The position numbers and the translations under genes are program-made. Positions 48,725 through 58,417 of a DNA stretch of 64,000 bases are shown here, piece by piece. This DNA is from Ehrlichia japonica. Lineage in GTDB: Bacteria; Pseudomonadota; Alphaproteobacteria; Rickettsiales; Anaplasmataceae. The DNA is taken from positions 496,001-560,000 of the forward strand of contig NZ_CP007474.1 of assembly GCF_000632845.1 (NCBI RefSeq), given 5' to 3'. The notes below the pieces were generated by a model, which did not search any database, was not told the origin of the DNA, and saw only the letters and a program-made list of their open reading frames with translations. Position 1 is the stretch's first letter, and each line of letters opens with the position of its first letter.

Positions 48725-49306
48725 ATGCGCTTAATATTATTATCTAGTGTAAGAGCGGAACTTATTTTGTTGCCTGAAAAAATCGTTTGCTATAACAAGA
48801 TGTCAGGTTACTGTTATACAGAAAATCATGATTTGAATATGCAAATAGCAGTGCCTGTCACAGGTAGTCTGTTTTATGAGCGTCTATACCGGACAAATTT
48901 TTCTGAGTATCATGTTGTATATAATGAAAACTTAAACTTATCTTTGGTGTTTTTATATGGTAAGAATCCAGCAGGCGAACTTGTACATCTAGTTTTTATG
49001 TGTCCATCTAATCTGACATTTACTCTGCTTAAAGAAGGTATGACGTTAAATCAGAACGTTTTTTTAGGATGTGGATTAAATTTTATGCCAGATCTATCAC
49101 TGACAGAGAAAACTGTACTCTTGTTTGATCAGGTTAAGGGTAGAGTCAATATAACATCTGATGCTCCACATGTCCGTATATATCGTTTTACTTATATTGA
49201 TGATACTGGTGTTTCTTTTCATCAATCATATCAAAGTACAGTTTTGGAGCTTGTACAAGTGGATGAAGTAAGTCAGAATGTAGAATTTACTATGGGATTA
49301 CAGTAA
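48725..49306 (+). CDS. lineage-specific paralog, array copy 6
   Basis: The most diverged intact member, 193 residues, function unknown. Recognisable family features are the N-terminal MRLILLSS, LPEKIVCYNKMSGYCYTEN, LVFLYGKNPAGELVHLVFM, LSLTEKTVLLFDQV and FTYIDDTGVSFHQSYQST. Recognisable mainly by its position in the array and by the preserved order of motifs. No clear GAGG ribosome-binding site is seen. Confidence 0.7.
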   Translation: MRLILLSSVRAELILLPEKIVCYNKMSGYCYTENHDLNMQIAVPVTGSLFYERLYRTNFSEYHVVYNENLNLSLVFLYGKNPAGELVHLVFMCPSNLTFTLLKEGMTLNQNVFLGCGLNFMPDLSLTEKTVLLFDQVKGRVNITSDAPHVRIYRFTYIDDTGVSFHQSYQSTVLELVQVDEVSQNVEFTMGLQ

Positions 49307-49529
49307 GTTTGTGCTGTGGAGTCATTTTTATCAATAGGTGGTTTTTGATTCTAATCTAAGAAATTTATCTGTTTAATGTTGTATATATGCAATTATTTTA
49401 TCTAATTTATATGTCAATATAATCTTATTGGTAAATATTTTTTACTGGATGAGTTGTAATATTATATTGTGTGTTTTTGGATAATTTTGCTAATTGTCAT
49501 ATAATAAAATGTAATGGTTGTTAATTGGT

Positions 49530-49755
49530 ATGTACTTAGTATTATTACTGTTTACAAATGGTACACCTTTTATTAACTAAATTTCAGTAAAGTATGATAA
49601 AAGCTTAGGGATGTATACAGCAGATGCTAATGTGAATGGAATTAGGAAATTCTCAAGAAGATCATTTTTATCACTTATTGTATCGGTAAGAAGTACAGAT
49701 TTTACTGTCGTAATCAATCGTCTTGTAGCCATAGTATTTTTTTGGTAAAAATTAG
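49530..49755 (+). pseudogene. decayed array copy 7
   Basis: ATG at 49530 opens MYLVLLLFTNGTPFIN and then a TAA. Directly after, in another frame, KYDKSLGMYTADANVNG matches the family YDKSLG block. Farther on, broken pieces resemble the YR.FTDYCIV.N and VFLYG region (about 49690-49745). The 3' half of the gene is not recognisable. It is a remnant of the same family, broken by stops and frameshifts. Confidence 0.7.
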
Positions 49756-50214
49756 TCAGGTAACAAAACTTAAAACGTTGATATTAATATCATATTCTTA
49801 ATATATTAAGTATTACAGAACAATTTCTTAGTTTAAGATAAGATTAATAGTACATAAGTCAAGCCTTCTCTTTTTCCAAAGTGCTTACTCTTGTTTTTTT
49901 TTTAATCCCTCATTTATAACATAATTATTAATACAACGTGTTATAACTAATCTAAACGCAAGATGAGTTATTCGTCATTTTGTCTAATATTATTTGTAGG
50001 GCATTTCATGTATAATGGAATTTTTTAGTGTAAAAGAAATAGTTCTTTTTCAATGAATTTGCAAAATAAAGTTGAGTAATATTAGAATTGATTTAGTAAT
50101 AAATCATACTAAATATGTTATAAAAATTAATATAATACTTTGTACATTTTATTAAAAATAATTACCATCATATGATAATAATCAATATTTTTTTATTAAA
50201 AAAATTAAAATTAT
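49756..50214. other. degenerate spacer between decayed array copies
   Basis: 459 bases without a gene. It probably holds unrecognisable 3' remains of copy 7 and the spacer before copy 8; the repeated spacer motifs of units 1-4 can no longer be picked out. Confidence 0.4.
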
Positions 50215-50737
50215 ATGCGGCTAATATTGTTATTTTTCGATGGATATCCTGCTTTAATTTCTGAGAGGAAGTGTCGTTATGATAAGTTCCGTGGAGCTTA
50301 CTATGTAGTAAATACTGATTTTGATGGTAGAATTGGTCTACCTTCTTCTGAAAATGCTATATTTATGTCCATGCATCAAACAATGTTTTAAAAATGTTGT
50401 ATTGTAAGTAGTGTAAGATTTAAAATCAGAATATTACTTTTTATTTGGTGAGAATAAAGAGGGACGAAAATTTTATCTAACTATTAGAGTTAAATTTAAT
50501 TTTTTGCGTGACTTGAAAGCAAATGGATTAGTATTTACTAAGAAAGATATCTTGATGTGTGGAAAAATTCATCTAGGCAATAGTACTAACTTAGAAGAGT
50601 ATACGATTGCATTATTTAACAAGAGTAAGTCCTGTCTGAGATTTTATTATACAAGAAATCTACCTCGTACATATATGTTGAGTTTTTTTAATGATAGCGG
50701 GGATTATTTCATACTCAATATTACAACATATGTTTAA
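50215..50737 (+). pseudogene. decayed array copy 8
   Basis: ATG at 50215 gives MRLILLFFDGYPALISERKC, then RYDKFRGAYYVVN, matching the family N-terminus; it stops at TAA about 58 codons later (around 50389-50391). A frame with CCIVSS resumes immediately after. From about 50458 a third frame reads GRKFYLTIRVKFNFL and continues to LSFFNDSGDYFILN, matching the family middle and C-terminus, to a TAA at 50735-50737. At least two frameshifts break the gene. The 77-codon frame at 50504-50737 is its C-terminal part, not an independent gene. Confidence 0.78.
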
Positions 50738-51195
50738 GTGAGTTTGTAATATTAATGAAGAAGCTAAAATCATCTAAAATTAATGTTATAAACTTCTAAA
50801 GCTTACTAATATTAATGTCTTTTATTGTAGTAATTTTTAGCTGTAATTAAATTAGTTAAAGATAATATTTAAAATAAAATTTTACTTGTAATATGTTCAA
50901 TGTATAAGTATGTATATAACTTAGAAAATATATCAAATCCTGTTGCATGAGGTTTTTATTAAAATTTAGTGATTTATAAGCATATAAGATATTGCTTATG
51001 TAAGTAGGTTTTTGCTTAATTAAATTTACTGTTTTTAAAAATCATGTTATTTATATTATAAATTTTATAGTATACTTGGTCATTTAGTAATACTTATTGA
51101 CTTATATGTTTCAGCTGTAATAATAATTTACTTGAGTATTATATATAGTTATACTCTTTTATTGAATTTGTTAATTATTAACAGATATAAATATA
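50738..51195. other. non-coding region upstream of nuoJ
   Basis: 458 bases after the array. No gene is seen. A good promoter candidate lies at 51097-51124, suggesting that nuoJKLMN is transcribed independently of nuoF and the array. Confidence 0.45.
51097..51124 (+). promoter_or_regulatory. putative promoter for nuoJKLMN
   Basis: TTGACT (51097-51102) and AATAAT (51119-51124) are separated by 16 bases; both match consensus at five of six positions. The nuoJ start is about 70 bases downstream. Confidence 0.45.
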
Positions 51196-51798
51196 ATGAT
51201 TTATTTTTTGTTTCATTTTTTTGCAGCGTTGATAATATTGTCAGCTATAGCTGTAGTTTGTGTATCAAATCCTGTTTATTCTGTGCTATGTTTAATTTTA
51301 ACGTTTTTCATATCTAGTACATTATTTATTTTGTTGGGTGCAGAGTTGATAGCAATGCTAGTTATAATAGTATATGTAGGAGCTGTAGCTGTACTGTTTT
51401 TATTTGTAGTTATGATGTTAGATATAAACTATTCGAGGTTTAAAAGTGGATTTACAAAATATCTTGCTATAGGATTATTATGTGGGATGATATTATTTAT
51501 TAATATAGTATTTATTATTAAACAATCTGCAACAACTGAGTTGGTAATGGGATCTGTTCCTTATGTAAGTAATGTTGTTGCTATTGGTAATTTAATATAT
51601 ACAAAGTATATGTATATATTTCATTTATCTGGGATATTACTTTTAATATCAATAATCGGATCTTTAGTATTAACTTTACGCACTAAGAGCAACAATGTAC
51701 GTAGACAAAATATAGATGTTCAAGTTAATAGATCATCTACTATAAAATATGTAAATGTTAAAGTACGAGAAGGAGTGGATTATGAAAATTCTAACTGA
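51196..51798 (+). CDS. nuoJ: NADH-quinone oxidoreductase subunit J
   Basis: Membrane-arm subunit of complex I, 200 residues with five hydrophobic helices. The N-terminal [25 protein letters not shown] and the conserved third helix [20 protein letters not shown], which holds the pi-bulge region, are typical. The hydrophilic C-terminal tail is somewhat extended. Its 3' end overlaps nuoK by 17 bases. Confidence 0.95.
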   Translation: MIYFLFHFFAALIILSAIAVVCVSNPVYSVLCLILTFFISSTLFILLGAELIAMLVIIVYVGAVAVLFLFVVMMLDINYSRFKSGFTKYLAIGLLCGMILFINIVFIIKQSATTELVMGSVPYVSNVVAIGNLIYTKYMYIFHLSGILLLISIIGSLVLTLRTKSNNVRRQNIDVQVNRSSTIKYVNVKVREGVDYENSN

Positions 51799-52108
51799 TG
51801 CTGGTATTACTTTAAATCATTTCCTTATTTTAAGTGCAATTTTATTTACTATTGGTGTGTCTGGAATTTTTATTAATCGCAAAAACATCATTACTATTCT
51901 TTTATCAATAGAACTGATGTTATTGGCAATTAATATCAATTTTACTGCTTTCTCGGTGTATCTTGATAATATTTTAGGACAAGTCTTTGTCATGTTTATA
52001 TTAACAGTGGCTGCTGCAGAGTCTGCAGTGGGTTTAGCTATTATTGTAGTATATTTTAGAAATTGTGGAAATATTGATATTGAAACAGCTAATAAAATGA
52101 AAGAATAA
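51782..52108 (+). CDS. nuoK: NADH-quinone oxidoreductase subunit K
   Basis: A 108-residue three-helix subunit next to NuoJ in the complex I membrane arm. The conserved Glu of helix 2 is in [15 protein letters not shown], and a second Glu is in [17 protein letters not shown] start at the ATG 51782, which has GAAGGAGTGG about 6 bases upstream; in-frame starts farther up lie deep in nuoJ. The overlap with nuoJ implies translational coupling. Confidence 0.95.
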   Translation: MKILTDAGITLNHFLILSAILFTIGVSGIFINRKNIITILLSIELMLLAININFTAFSVYLDNILGQVFVMFILTVAAAESAVGLAIIVVYFRNCGNIDIETANKMKE

Positions 52109-52191
52109 AGAAGTTTTTCTATAGTATTTATTGACTAATTATAATTAGTTATTTTAATTGATTTATGATCAATTAATTAAGGATCAGGTTT

Positions 52192-54057
52192 ATGATTAAG
52201 GTTGAGCTATTATGTGTTTTTTTGCCTTTAATAGGTTCTATTTTTGGTAATATGATAAATAATAGGTTAATTTCTCAGTTATTTACCACTTCTTTAGTGG
52301 TTTGTGCATCATTGTTATCGTGGTACTTATTTTTTGATTTTAAAGATAGTTATGTTATTACTTTATTTCCATGGATTGACTTATATAAGTTAAAGGTTAA
52401 CTGGTCATTGTATATAGATTCATTAAGCATGATTATGCTGATAATAGTTAATACAGTGTCAGCGGTGGTGCATATTTATTCGATAGGTTATATGTTTCAC
52501 GATATAGGTGTATCTAGATTTTTATCTTATGTATCATTATTTACATTCTTTATGTTAATTTTAGTAACAAGTGATAATTTTGTTCAACTTTTTTTTGGTT
52601 GGGAAGGTGTCGGGTTATGTTCTTATTTATTGATTGGTTTTTGGTTTGATAAAGCTTCAGCTACTAAAGCAGCAATGAAAGCATTTATTATGAATAGAAT
52701 AGGTGATTTTTTTTTTATATTAGGAATTATAGCAGTATTTTGGGTATTTGGATCCTTAGAGTTCAGTAAAGTATTCAACATGCTTGATTCAACATATATT
52801 GAAGGTGTAATTGATTTTTTTGGTTATTCAGTACCTTATTTAGATGTGATATGCTTGTTACTTTTTATTGGATGTATGGGTAAGTCTGCACAAATTGGTT
52901 TACATACATGGTTGCCTGATGCAATGGAAGGTCCTACTCCTGCTTCAGCATTAATTCATGCTGCAACTATGGTAACAGCAGGAGTATTTCTTGTTGTTAG
53001 ATGTTCTCCATTGTTTGAAGCGTCAGCAATGGCACGCGGTGTTATCTTGATTGTTGGCACATGTACCTGTTTATTTGCTGCGACTGTTGCTATTGTGCAG
53101 AGTGATATAAAGAAGATAATAGCATATTCTACTTGTAGTCAGTTAGGGTATATGTTTATTGCATGTGGTTTGTCAATATATAGTGTTGCTGTATTTCATT
53201 TGATGACTCATGCTTTTTTTAAAGCACTGTTGTTTTTATGTGCTGGTAATATAATACATGCTACACATGAACAAGACATTCATAAGATATGTATTTCTTG
53301 GCGTCAACTACCATTTACATATGTGTTGACTTGGATAGGGTCTTTAGCATTAGCAGGTATTTTCCCTTTTGCTGGCTTTTATTCAAAAGATTTGATTATC
53401 GAAAGTAGCTATCACGTTAGTACAATTGCCTTTATAATATGTAATTTGGTTGCATTTTTAACAGCTTTTTATTCTTGGAGATTGATTATATTAGTTTTTC
53501 ATAGAATCAACTCAAAAAATGATCCAATACATGAATCAGGAAAAATTATGCTTTTGCCTCTATTAGTGTTAGCTATAGGTTCTATATTTTCTGGTATGTG
53601 GGGACAAAATTTATTATTAATTAATGATGCTGCATTTTGGAAAAATAGTATAAAAGTACATGAACATGTAGAAGTTGGGTTGTTTGTAAAGATATTACCA
53701 TTATTTTTAAGTATGCTTGGAATAGTATGTGCTTACTTAAAATATTTTTGTAATTGTTATAGTAATTTGTATTTTAACCAGTTATTTAAATTTCTATATA
53801 ATAAGTGGTATTTTGATGAATTATATAATCTTGTATTTATAATACCTATTAAATTTATAGCTAATTTCTTTTCTAGAGTAATTGATAAAAAAATTATTGA
53901 TTATTTTGGGTTAGGTGGTATTACTAAATTGGTAGATTCTTGCTCAAAGGGTAGTGTTAAGATACAAACTGGTTTTGTTTTCGATTATGCATTTATTATG
54001 CTATTAGGTTTGATAAGTATTATCACGTGGTTAATTTATAATAATATAAGATTTTAA
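52192..54057 (+). CDS. nuoL: NADH-quinone oxidoreductase subunit L
   Basis: The distal antiporter-like proton-pumping subunit of complex I, 621 residues and about 16 helices, with the long lateral helix near the C-terminus. Key pieces are FFGWEGVGLCSYLLIGFWF with the conserved Glu, MGKSAQIGLHTWLPDAMEGPTP-type sequence with the pumping Lys, and LMTHAFFKALLFL. The stop is 4 bases before the nuoM start. Confidence 0.96.
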   Translation: MIKVELLCVFLPLIGSIFGNMINNRLISQLFTTSLVVCASLLSWYLFFDFKDSYVITLFPWIDLYKLKVNWSLYIDSLSMIMLIIVNTVSAVVHIYSIGYMFHDIGVSRFLSYVSLFTFFMLILVTSDNFVQLFFGWEGVGLCSYLLIGFWFDKASATKAAMKAFIMNRIGDFFFILGIIAVFWVFGSLEFSKVFNMLDSTYIEGVIDFFGYSVPYLDVICLLLFIGCMGKSAQIGLHTWLPDAMEGPTPASALIHAATMVTAGVFLVVRCSPLFEASAMARGVILIVGTCTCLFAATVAIVQSDIKKIIAYSTCSQLGYMFIACGLSIYSVAVFHLMTHAFFKALLFLCAGNIIHATHEQDIHKICISWRQLPFTYVLTWIGSLALAGIFPFAGFYSKDLIIESSYHVSTIAFIICNLVAFLTAFYSWRLIILVFHRINSKNDPIHESGKIMLLPLLVLAIGSIFSGMWGQNLLLINDAAFWKNSIKVHEHVEVGLFVKILPLFLSMLGIVCAYLKYFCNCYSNLYFNQLFKFLYNKWYFDELYNLVFIIPIKFIANFFSRVIDKKIIDYFGLGGITKLVDSCSKGSVKIQTGFVFDYAFIMLLGLISIITWLIYNNIRF

Positions 54058-54061
54058 AGTA

Positions 54062-55510
54062 ATGCTATTTTTGATGATTTTATTGCCAATATTAGGGTCA
54101 TGCTTATTAGCAGTTAATAATTTTAAGGCAGATGTAATTGCAAAGATAACTTCTTTGTTATGTGCTGGGGCTTCATTCTTTATAAATATTATTGTAGCTG
54201 TAAAGTTTGATTATTTATATAAGGGTTTTCAATTTATACATAATCTAGCTCCAGGTTTTGTATTGGGTATAGATGGATTGTCTTTACCGCTTCTATTATT
54301 GACAACTTTTTTGTTTTTATTATCTGTTATCTTCACTTTATGTAATATGCAGTTGAGAAATTCGCGTATGTTTCTTGCTTTATTATTGTTACTAGAGGGG
54401 TTAACTATAGGAGTGTTTGCTTCACTTGATATAGTGATGTTTTATATATTTTTTGAATCTGTTCTAATTCCAATGTTTTTTATTATAGGAATGTGGGGAC
54501 ATGAAGACAGGATATATGCTACGTTTAAACTATTTTTATATACTTTACTTGGTTCTTTATTATTCTTGATAGCAATACTGTATATATATTTCTTTTCTGG
54601 TAAAGTAAGTGATATAGGGCAGTTAACTTATATTTTATCAAATTATTTAAATCTGACAGCACAGAAATGGGTATGGGTTGCATTTTTTATTTCATTTGCA
54701 ATAAAAATACCTATTATACCTTTTCATACTTGGTTACCTGATGCTCATGTTCAGGCTCCTACAGTAGGATCTGTTTTATTGGCTGGTATTCTAATTAAAG
54801 TTGGTACATATGCATTGCTAAGATTTTCTCTCCCTATGTTGCCAGAAGCTAGTGTATATTTTTCAAATTTTGTAATAATATTAAGTATTGTAGCTGTAAT
54901 TTATGCTTCATTGATATCGTTTGTTCAAACTAATATTAAAAAATTAATAGCATATTCTTCAATAGCTCATATGGGGTTTGTTACTGCTGGAATATTTTCT
55001 TTTAATAAATATGGGATATCAGGAGCTGTATTTCAGATGGTGAGCCATGGATTAGTATCTGCAGCGTTGTTTATTTGTGTTGGTATACTTTATAATCGTA
55101 CTCATACTTTAGAGATAGCAAGATATGGTGGATTAGCAAAAATAATGCCTAAATTTTCTGTTATGTTTATATTTTTTTCAATGGCTTCAATTGCTTTACC
55201 TGGTACTTCAGGTTTTATAGGAGAATTTTTGTCTATACTAGGGGTTTTTTATTACTCTAAATTATTCTCAGTTTTTATTGCTATTGGAGTTGTATTAGGT
55301 GCTTTATATATGTTGTTCTTATGTAAAAGAGTAATCTGGGGTGTACCAAATTGTGATTTAATTAATTGTAATCTTAATAAGGATGAGTTATTTATTTTAA
55401 TAGTGTTAGCTGCTTTTATATTATTATTTGGATTATATCCTTATTATATCTTATTAAAATGCTTAACTCCATTCATAGAGCAGTTGTCTTTAAGAAACTT
55501 TATACTTTAG
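54062..55510 (+). CDS. nuoM: NADH-quinone oxidoreductase subunit M
   Basis: Antiporter-like subunit of complex I, 482 residues and about 14 helices. Conserved features include FYIFFESVLIPMFFIIGMWG with the functional Glu, AIKIPIIPFHTWLPDAHVQAP with the Lys, and AYSSIAHMGFVTAGIF. Part of nuoJKLMN, with only a few bases on either side. Confidence 0.96.
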   Translation: MLFLMILLPILGSCLLAVNNFKADVIAKITSLLCAGASFFINIIVAVKFDYLYKGFQFIHNLAPGFVLGIDGLSLPLLLLTTFLFLLSVIFTLCNMQLRNSRMFLALLLLLEGLTIGVFASLDIVMFYIFFESVLIPMFFIIGMWGHEDRIYATFKLFLYTLLGSLLFLIAILYIYFFSGKVSDIGQLTYILSNYLNLTAQKWVWVAFFISFAIKIPIIPFHTWLPDAHVQAPTVGSVLLAGILIKVGTYALLRFSLPMLPEASVYFSNFVIILSIVAVIYASLISFVQTNIKKLIAYSSIAHMGFVTAGIFSFNKYGISGAVFQMVSHGLVSAALFICVGILYNRTHTLEIARYGGLAKIMPKFSVMFIFFSMASIALPGTSGFIGEFLSILGVFYYSKLFSVFIAIGVVLGALYMLFLCKRVIWGVPNCDLINCNLNKDELFILIVLAAFILLFGLYPYYILLKCLTPFIEQLSLRNFIL

Positions 55511-55531
55511 TAGCATTTGAGATTGTTTATT

Positions 55532-56959
55532 ATGTATTGGAATAATTTTGTTTATATAATACCAGAAATTTTTTTAGTTAGTTCATCTTTAATTTTCTTA
55601 TTGTTAGGGATTGTACTAAATAAAAGAGTTATACATGTTTTTTCATTGATTGCTTCACTGATAACTATTGGTGTTGTTCTAATTAATTTAGAGATTGAGC
55701 CACGGCTAATTTTTGATGGGCTTTTAAAGTCTGATTTATATATTTCTATTGCAAAAATTGTAATTTTATTTTCTAGCAGTAGTGTTCTATTTATGATGTT
55801 AGCATCTGGTAGGGAGTATTGTTATGAGTTTTCGATAATGATTTTACTTGCAGTTTTTGGCTTAATTACCTTAATTTCTGCAAATAATCTACTTTCTTTT
55901 TATTTATCATTTGAAATACAAAGTATAACTTTATATGCATTAACATGTTTTGATAAAAGTGCAATTAGGTCTTCTGAATCAGGTATAAAATATTTTGTAT
56001 TAAGTGCACTATCTTCTTGTATAATGCTATATGGAATTTCTATGTTATATGGTTATACAACAGAAGTTGGTTTCTATGAATTATACAATTTCTTTTCTCA
56101 TAGCGAAAATATACCTTTAGGTTCTATTTTAGGTATGGTGTTTATTTTAATTAGTATATTTTTTAAATTATCAGTAGCTCCATTTCATATGTGGGTTCCT
56201 GATGTTTATCAGGGTACTTCGACTGTTATGACAGCGTTTTTTTCTATAGTACCAAAAAGTACATTTATACTATTATTGATTAGAATATTAAATGAAGTAT
56301 TGCCTACTTTATCTAAAGATTGGCAACATATAGTGATATGTGTATCTGTATTATCTATATTTGTTTCAGCATTTGGGGCAATGAGGCAAAGTAATTTAAA
56401 AAGATTATTTTCATATGCTGCTATTGGACATATGGGGTATATGCTAATTGCATTAGCAATGAATACTTTGGCTAGTAATACAGCTGTGATAATGTATTTA
56501 TTGTTATATATTATTATGAACATAGGGCTTTTTTCTGTTTTGATACAGTATCGTGATGATAATTGTAATGTATTGAATTTAAAAGGATTACATACTACCT
56601 CTCCAGTAATAGCATTTTGTATTGCTGTAACTATGTTATCCATGGCTGGAATACCACCTTTGGCTGGATTTTTTGCTAAGTATGATATATTGTCAAATTT
56701 AATAGAGAATGGTTTTATAAAAATTGCAATAACTTTTGCTCTTGTAAGTGTTGTTTCATGTTATTACTACCTGAGAATTATTAAGATAATGTATTTTGAT
56801 GATTTAAATGATACTTCCTATGCTGTATCAGTAGTGAATAAGAAATTATCTGTTGTCCTATTGTTTACAGTATTAATTAATTTTATATTTTTTGTATTTG
56901 TTGGTGATGTAAGGCGTATTATAAGTTATTTTCTACATTTTAATTTTTTTAATGGATAA
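55532..56959 (+). CDS. nuoN: NADH-quinone oxidoreductase subunit N
   Basis: Antiporter-like subunit of complex I, 475 residues and about 14 helices. The motifs [37 protein letters not shown] and [18 protein letters not shown] are characteristic. The ATG at 55532 is preferred over an in-frame TTG at 55517. Last gene of the complex I block; dxr follows after 51 bases and could be on the same transcript. Confidence 0.95.
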   Translation: MYWNNFVYIIPEIFLVSSSLIFLLLGIVLNKRVIHVFSLIASLITIGVVLINLEIEPRLIFDGLLKSDLYISIAKIVILFSSSSVLFMMLASGREYCYEFSIMILLAVFGLITLISANNLLSFYLSFEIQSITLYALTCFDKSAIRSSESGIKYFVLSALSSCIMLYGISMLYGYTTEVGFYELYNFFSHSENIPLGSILGMVFILISIFFKLSVAPFHMWVPDVYQGTSTVMTAFFSIVPKSTFILLLIRILNEVLPTLSKDWQHIVICVSVLSIFVSAFGAMRQSNLKRLFSYAAIGHMGYMLIALAMNTLASNTAVIMYLLLYIIMNIGLFSVLIQYRDDNCNVLNLKGLHTTSPVIAFCIAVTMLSMAGIPPLAGFFAKYDILSNLIENGFIKIAITFALVSVVSCYYYLRIIKIMYFDDLNDTSYAVSVVNKKLSVVLLFTVLINFIFFVFVGDVRRIISYFLHFNFFNG

Positions 56960-57010
56960 TGTCTGAATATTCGATATATAATATACTGAATTTATTCAAT
57001 ATTAAAACGT

Positions 57011-58174
57011 GTGAAAACAATTTCAATATTTGGCTCAACTGGTGCTATTGGTCAGATGATTATTGATATAATATTTGCTGATCTCGATAAATATCAAGTA
57101 AAGGTATTAGTTGCAAAATCAAATGTTCAGTTATTAGCATTTCAGGCTAAGTTAGTTAATGCAGAAAGAGTTGTTATTGCTGATGTTGATTTGTATCAAG
57201 AATTAAAAGATTTATTGGTTGGTACTAATATTAAAGTTAGTGCTGGAGATTCTGGGATGGTTATGGCTACATCTTTAAATGTAGATTATGCAATGATGGC
57301 TATTGTAGGAATAGCAGCGCTTATACCGATGACTTATTTAATTAATTCGAATGTTAAAGTTATTGCATTAGCAAACAAAGAAAGTATAGTTTGTGGAGGA
57401 ACATTATTACTTAGTTTAGCAAAAGAAAAGGATGTTAATATTATTCCTGTAGATTCAGAACACAATGCTATACATCAGATATTTTCTAATAATGATAAAA
57501 GGGATTTGGAAAAAGTTACTTTAACTGCATCTGGTGGTCCATTATTATCAATGGATTATAATCAAATGAAAAACGTGACAGTTCAGGATACAGTTAAGCA
57601 TCCTATTTGGAAGATGGGGAAAAAAATATCTGTTGATAGTGCAACTATGATCAATAAGTCTCTTGAAGTTATAGAGGCTTATTATTTTTTTTCAATAAAA
57701 GCTGAAAAACTAGATATAATTATACATCCTGAATCTGTAGTGCATGGGATAGTATCTTATATAGATGGTACATCTATTGCTGTTATGTCTGTACCAGATA
57801 TGAAAATTCCAATTATGTATACATTATCTTGGCCAGATAGGTCATCTGTTTTGTGTAGAAAACTGAATTTAGCATTATATAATCAGTTGACTTTTATAAA
57901 ACCTGATGTTTATAAGTTTCCTGGTATAAAATTAGGGTTTGAGGTATTAAAAACATCTAATGTTCCTGCTAATAGCATTATTTTAAATGCTGCGAATGAA
58001 GTTGCTGTTGATGCTTTCTTGAATAAGAAAATAGGGTTTCTTGATATTATAAGTGTACTCTATGAAACATTAAACTTAGTTAATTATGGTCGTATTAATT
58101 CTCTATCAAGTATTCTTGATTGTGATGCAGTAACTAGAAGGGTAGCAAGTAATATTGTTGATAAATTGCGTTAA
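57011..58174 (+). CDS. dxr: 1-deoxy-D-xylulose 5-phosphate reductoisomerase
   Basis: Second enzyme of the MEP isoprenoid pathway, converting DXP to MEP with NADPH. The NADPH site [14 protein letters not shown] is at the N-terminus, followed by NKESIVCGG, the metal/substrate motif [32 protein letters not shown] and [10 protein letters not shown]. Length 387 residues is normal. GTG is the start (57011). ispG, a later step of the same pathway, lies 2.4 kb downstream beyond the repeat lipoprotein. Confidence 0.96.
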   Translation: MKTISIFGSTGAIGQMIIDIIFADLDKYQVKVLVAKSNVQLLAFQAKLVNAERVVIADVDLYQELKDLLVGTNIKVSAGDSGMVMATSLNVDYAMMAIVGIAALIPMTYLINSNVKVIALANKESIVCGGTLLLSLAKEKDVNIIPVDSEHNAIHQIFSNNDKRDLEKVTLTASGGPLLSMDYNQMKNVTVQDTVKHPIWKMGKKISVDSATMINKSLEVIEAYYFFSIKAEKLDIIIHPESVVHGIVSYIDGTSIAVMSVPDMKIPIMYTLSWPDRSSVLCRKLNLALYNQLTFIKPDVYKFPGIKLGFEVLKTSNVPANSIILNAANEVAVDAFLNKKIGFLDIISVLYETLNLVNYGRINSLSSILDCDAVTRRVASNIVDKLR

Positions 58175-58417
58175 TATATTAGAATGTTTATTTAATAATA
58201 TATTGCGAATTGGTTTTGGAGTCTTTTTGTTAATTTGTATAAGTAGTGTTGTTAAGGTTTAATAATATTTAATAAAAAATAGAGAATATTAATTATTAAA
58301 AGTTAATTTTCTTTAAATAATGATATATTGTTTTAATTTTATTAAATAATGCATTTACTTAACATAGTGTATTTGGTATAAATACCTTAAAGTAAGAACA
58401 TGTCTTGTAGGTGTTAA

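Larger units (their letters stand above)
44331..50737 (+). repeat. tandem array of eight paralogous gene units between nuoF and nuoJ
   Basis: Eight direct units of about 690-860 bases each, containing a gene of 193-195 codons plus spacer. Unit starts (ATG) are 44555, 45343, 46181, 47030, 47863, 48725, 49530 and 50215. Spacers are also repeated: the block with TGCTGTAAAGTTAAAG just after the stops and a block with TTTCTTACTAGATGGA before the starts recur nearly unchanged among units 1-4. Similarity is highest among units 1-3, lower in 4, lower still in 5 and 6, and units 7 and 8 are decayed. The spacer immediately after nuoF already belongs to the repeat. Confidence 0.9.

Noticed and set aside
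50504-50737. A 77-codon frame as an independent small gene.
   Set aside because: Its sequence is the C-terminal part of decayed array copy 8, continuous with upstream family sequence in the same frame.
44331-50737. CRISPR array or mobile element as explanation for the repeated units.
   Set aside because: Units are 700-860 bases with genes inside, there are no short regular repeats with unique spacers, no cas genes, and no transposase or terminal inverted repeats.
56209-56643. A 144-codon minus-strand frame opposite nuoN.
   Set aside because: It is a shadow of the nuoN coding strand, with no independent start signal.
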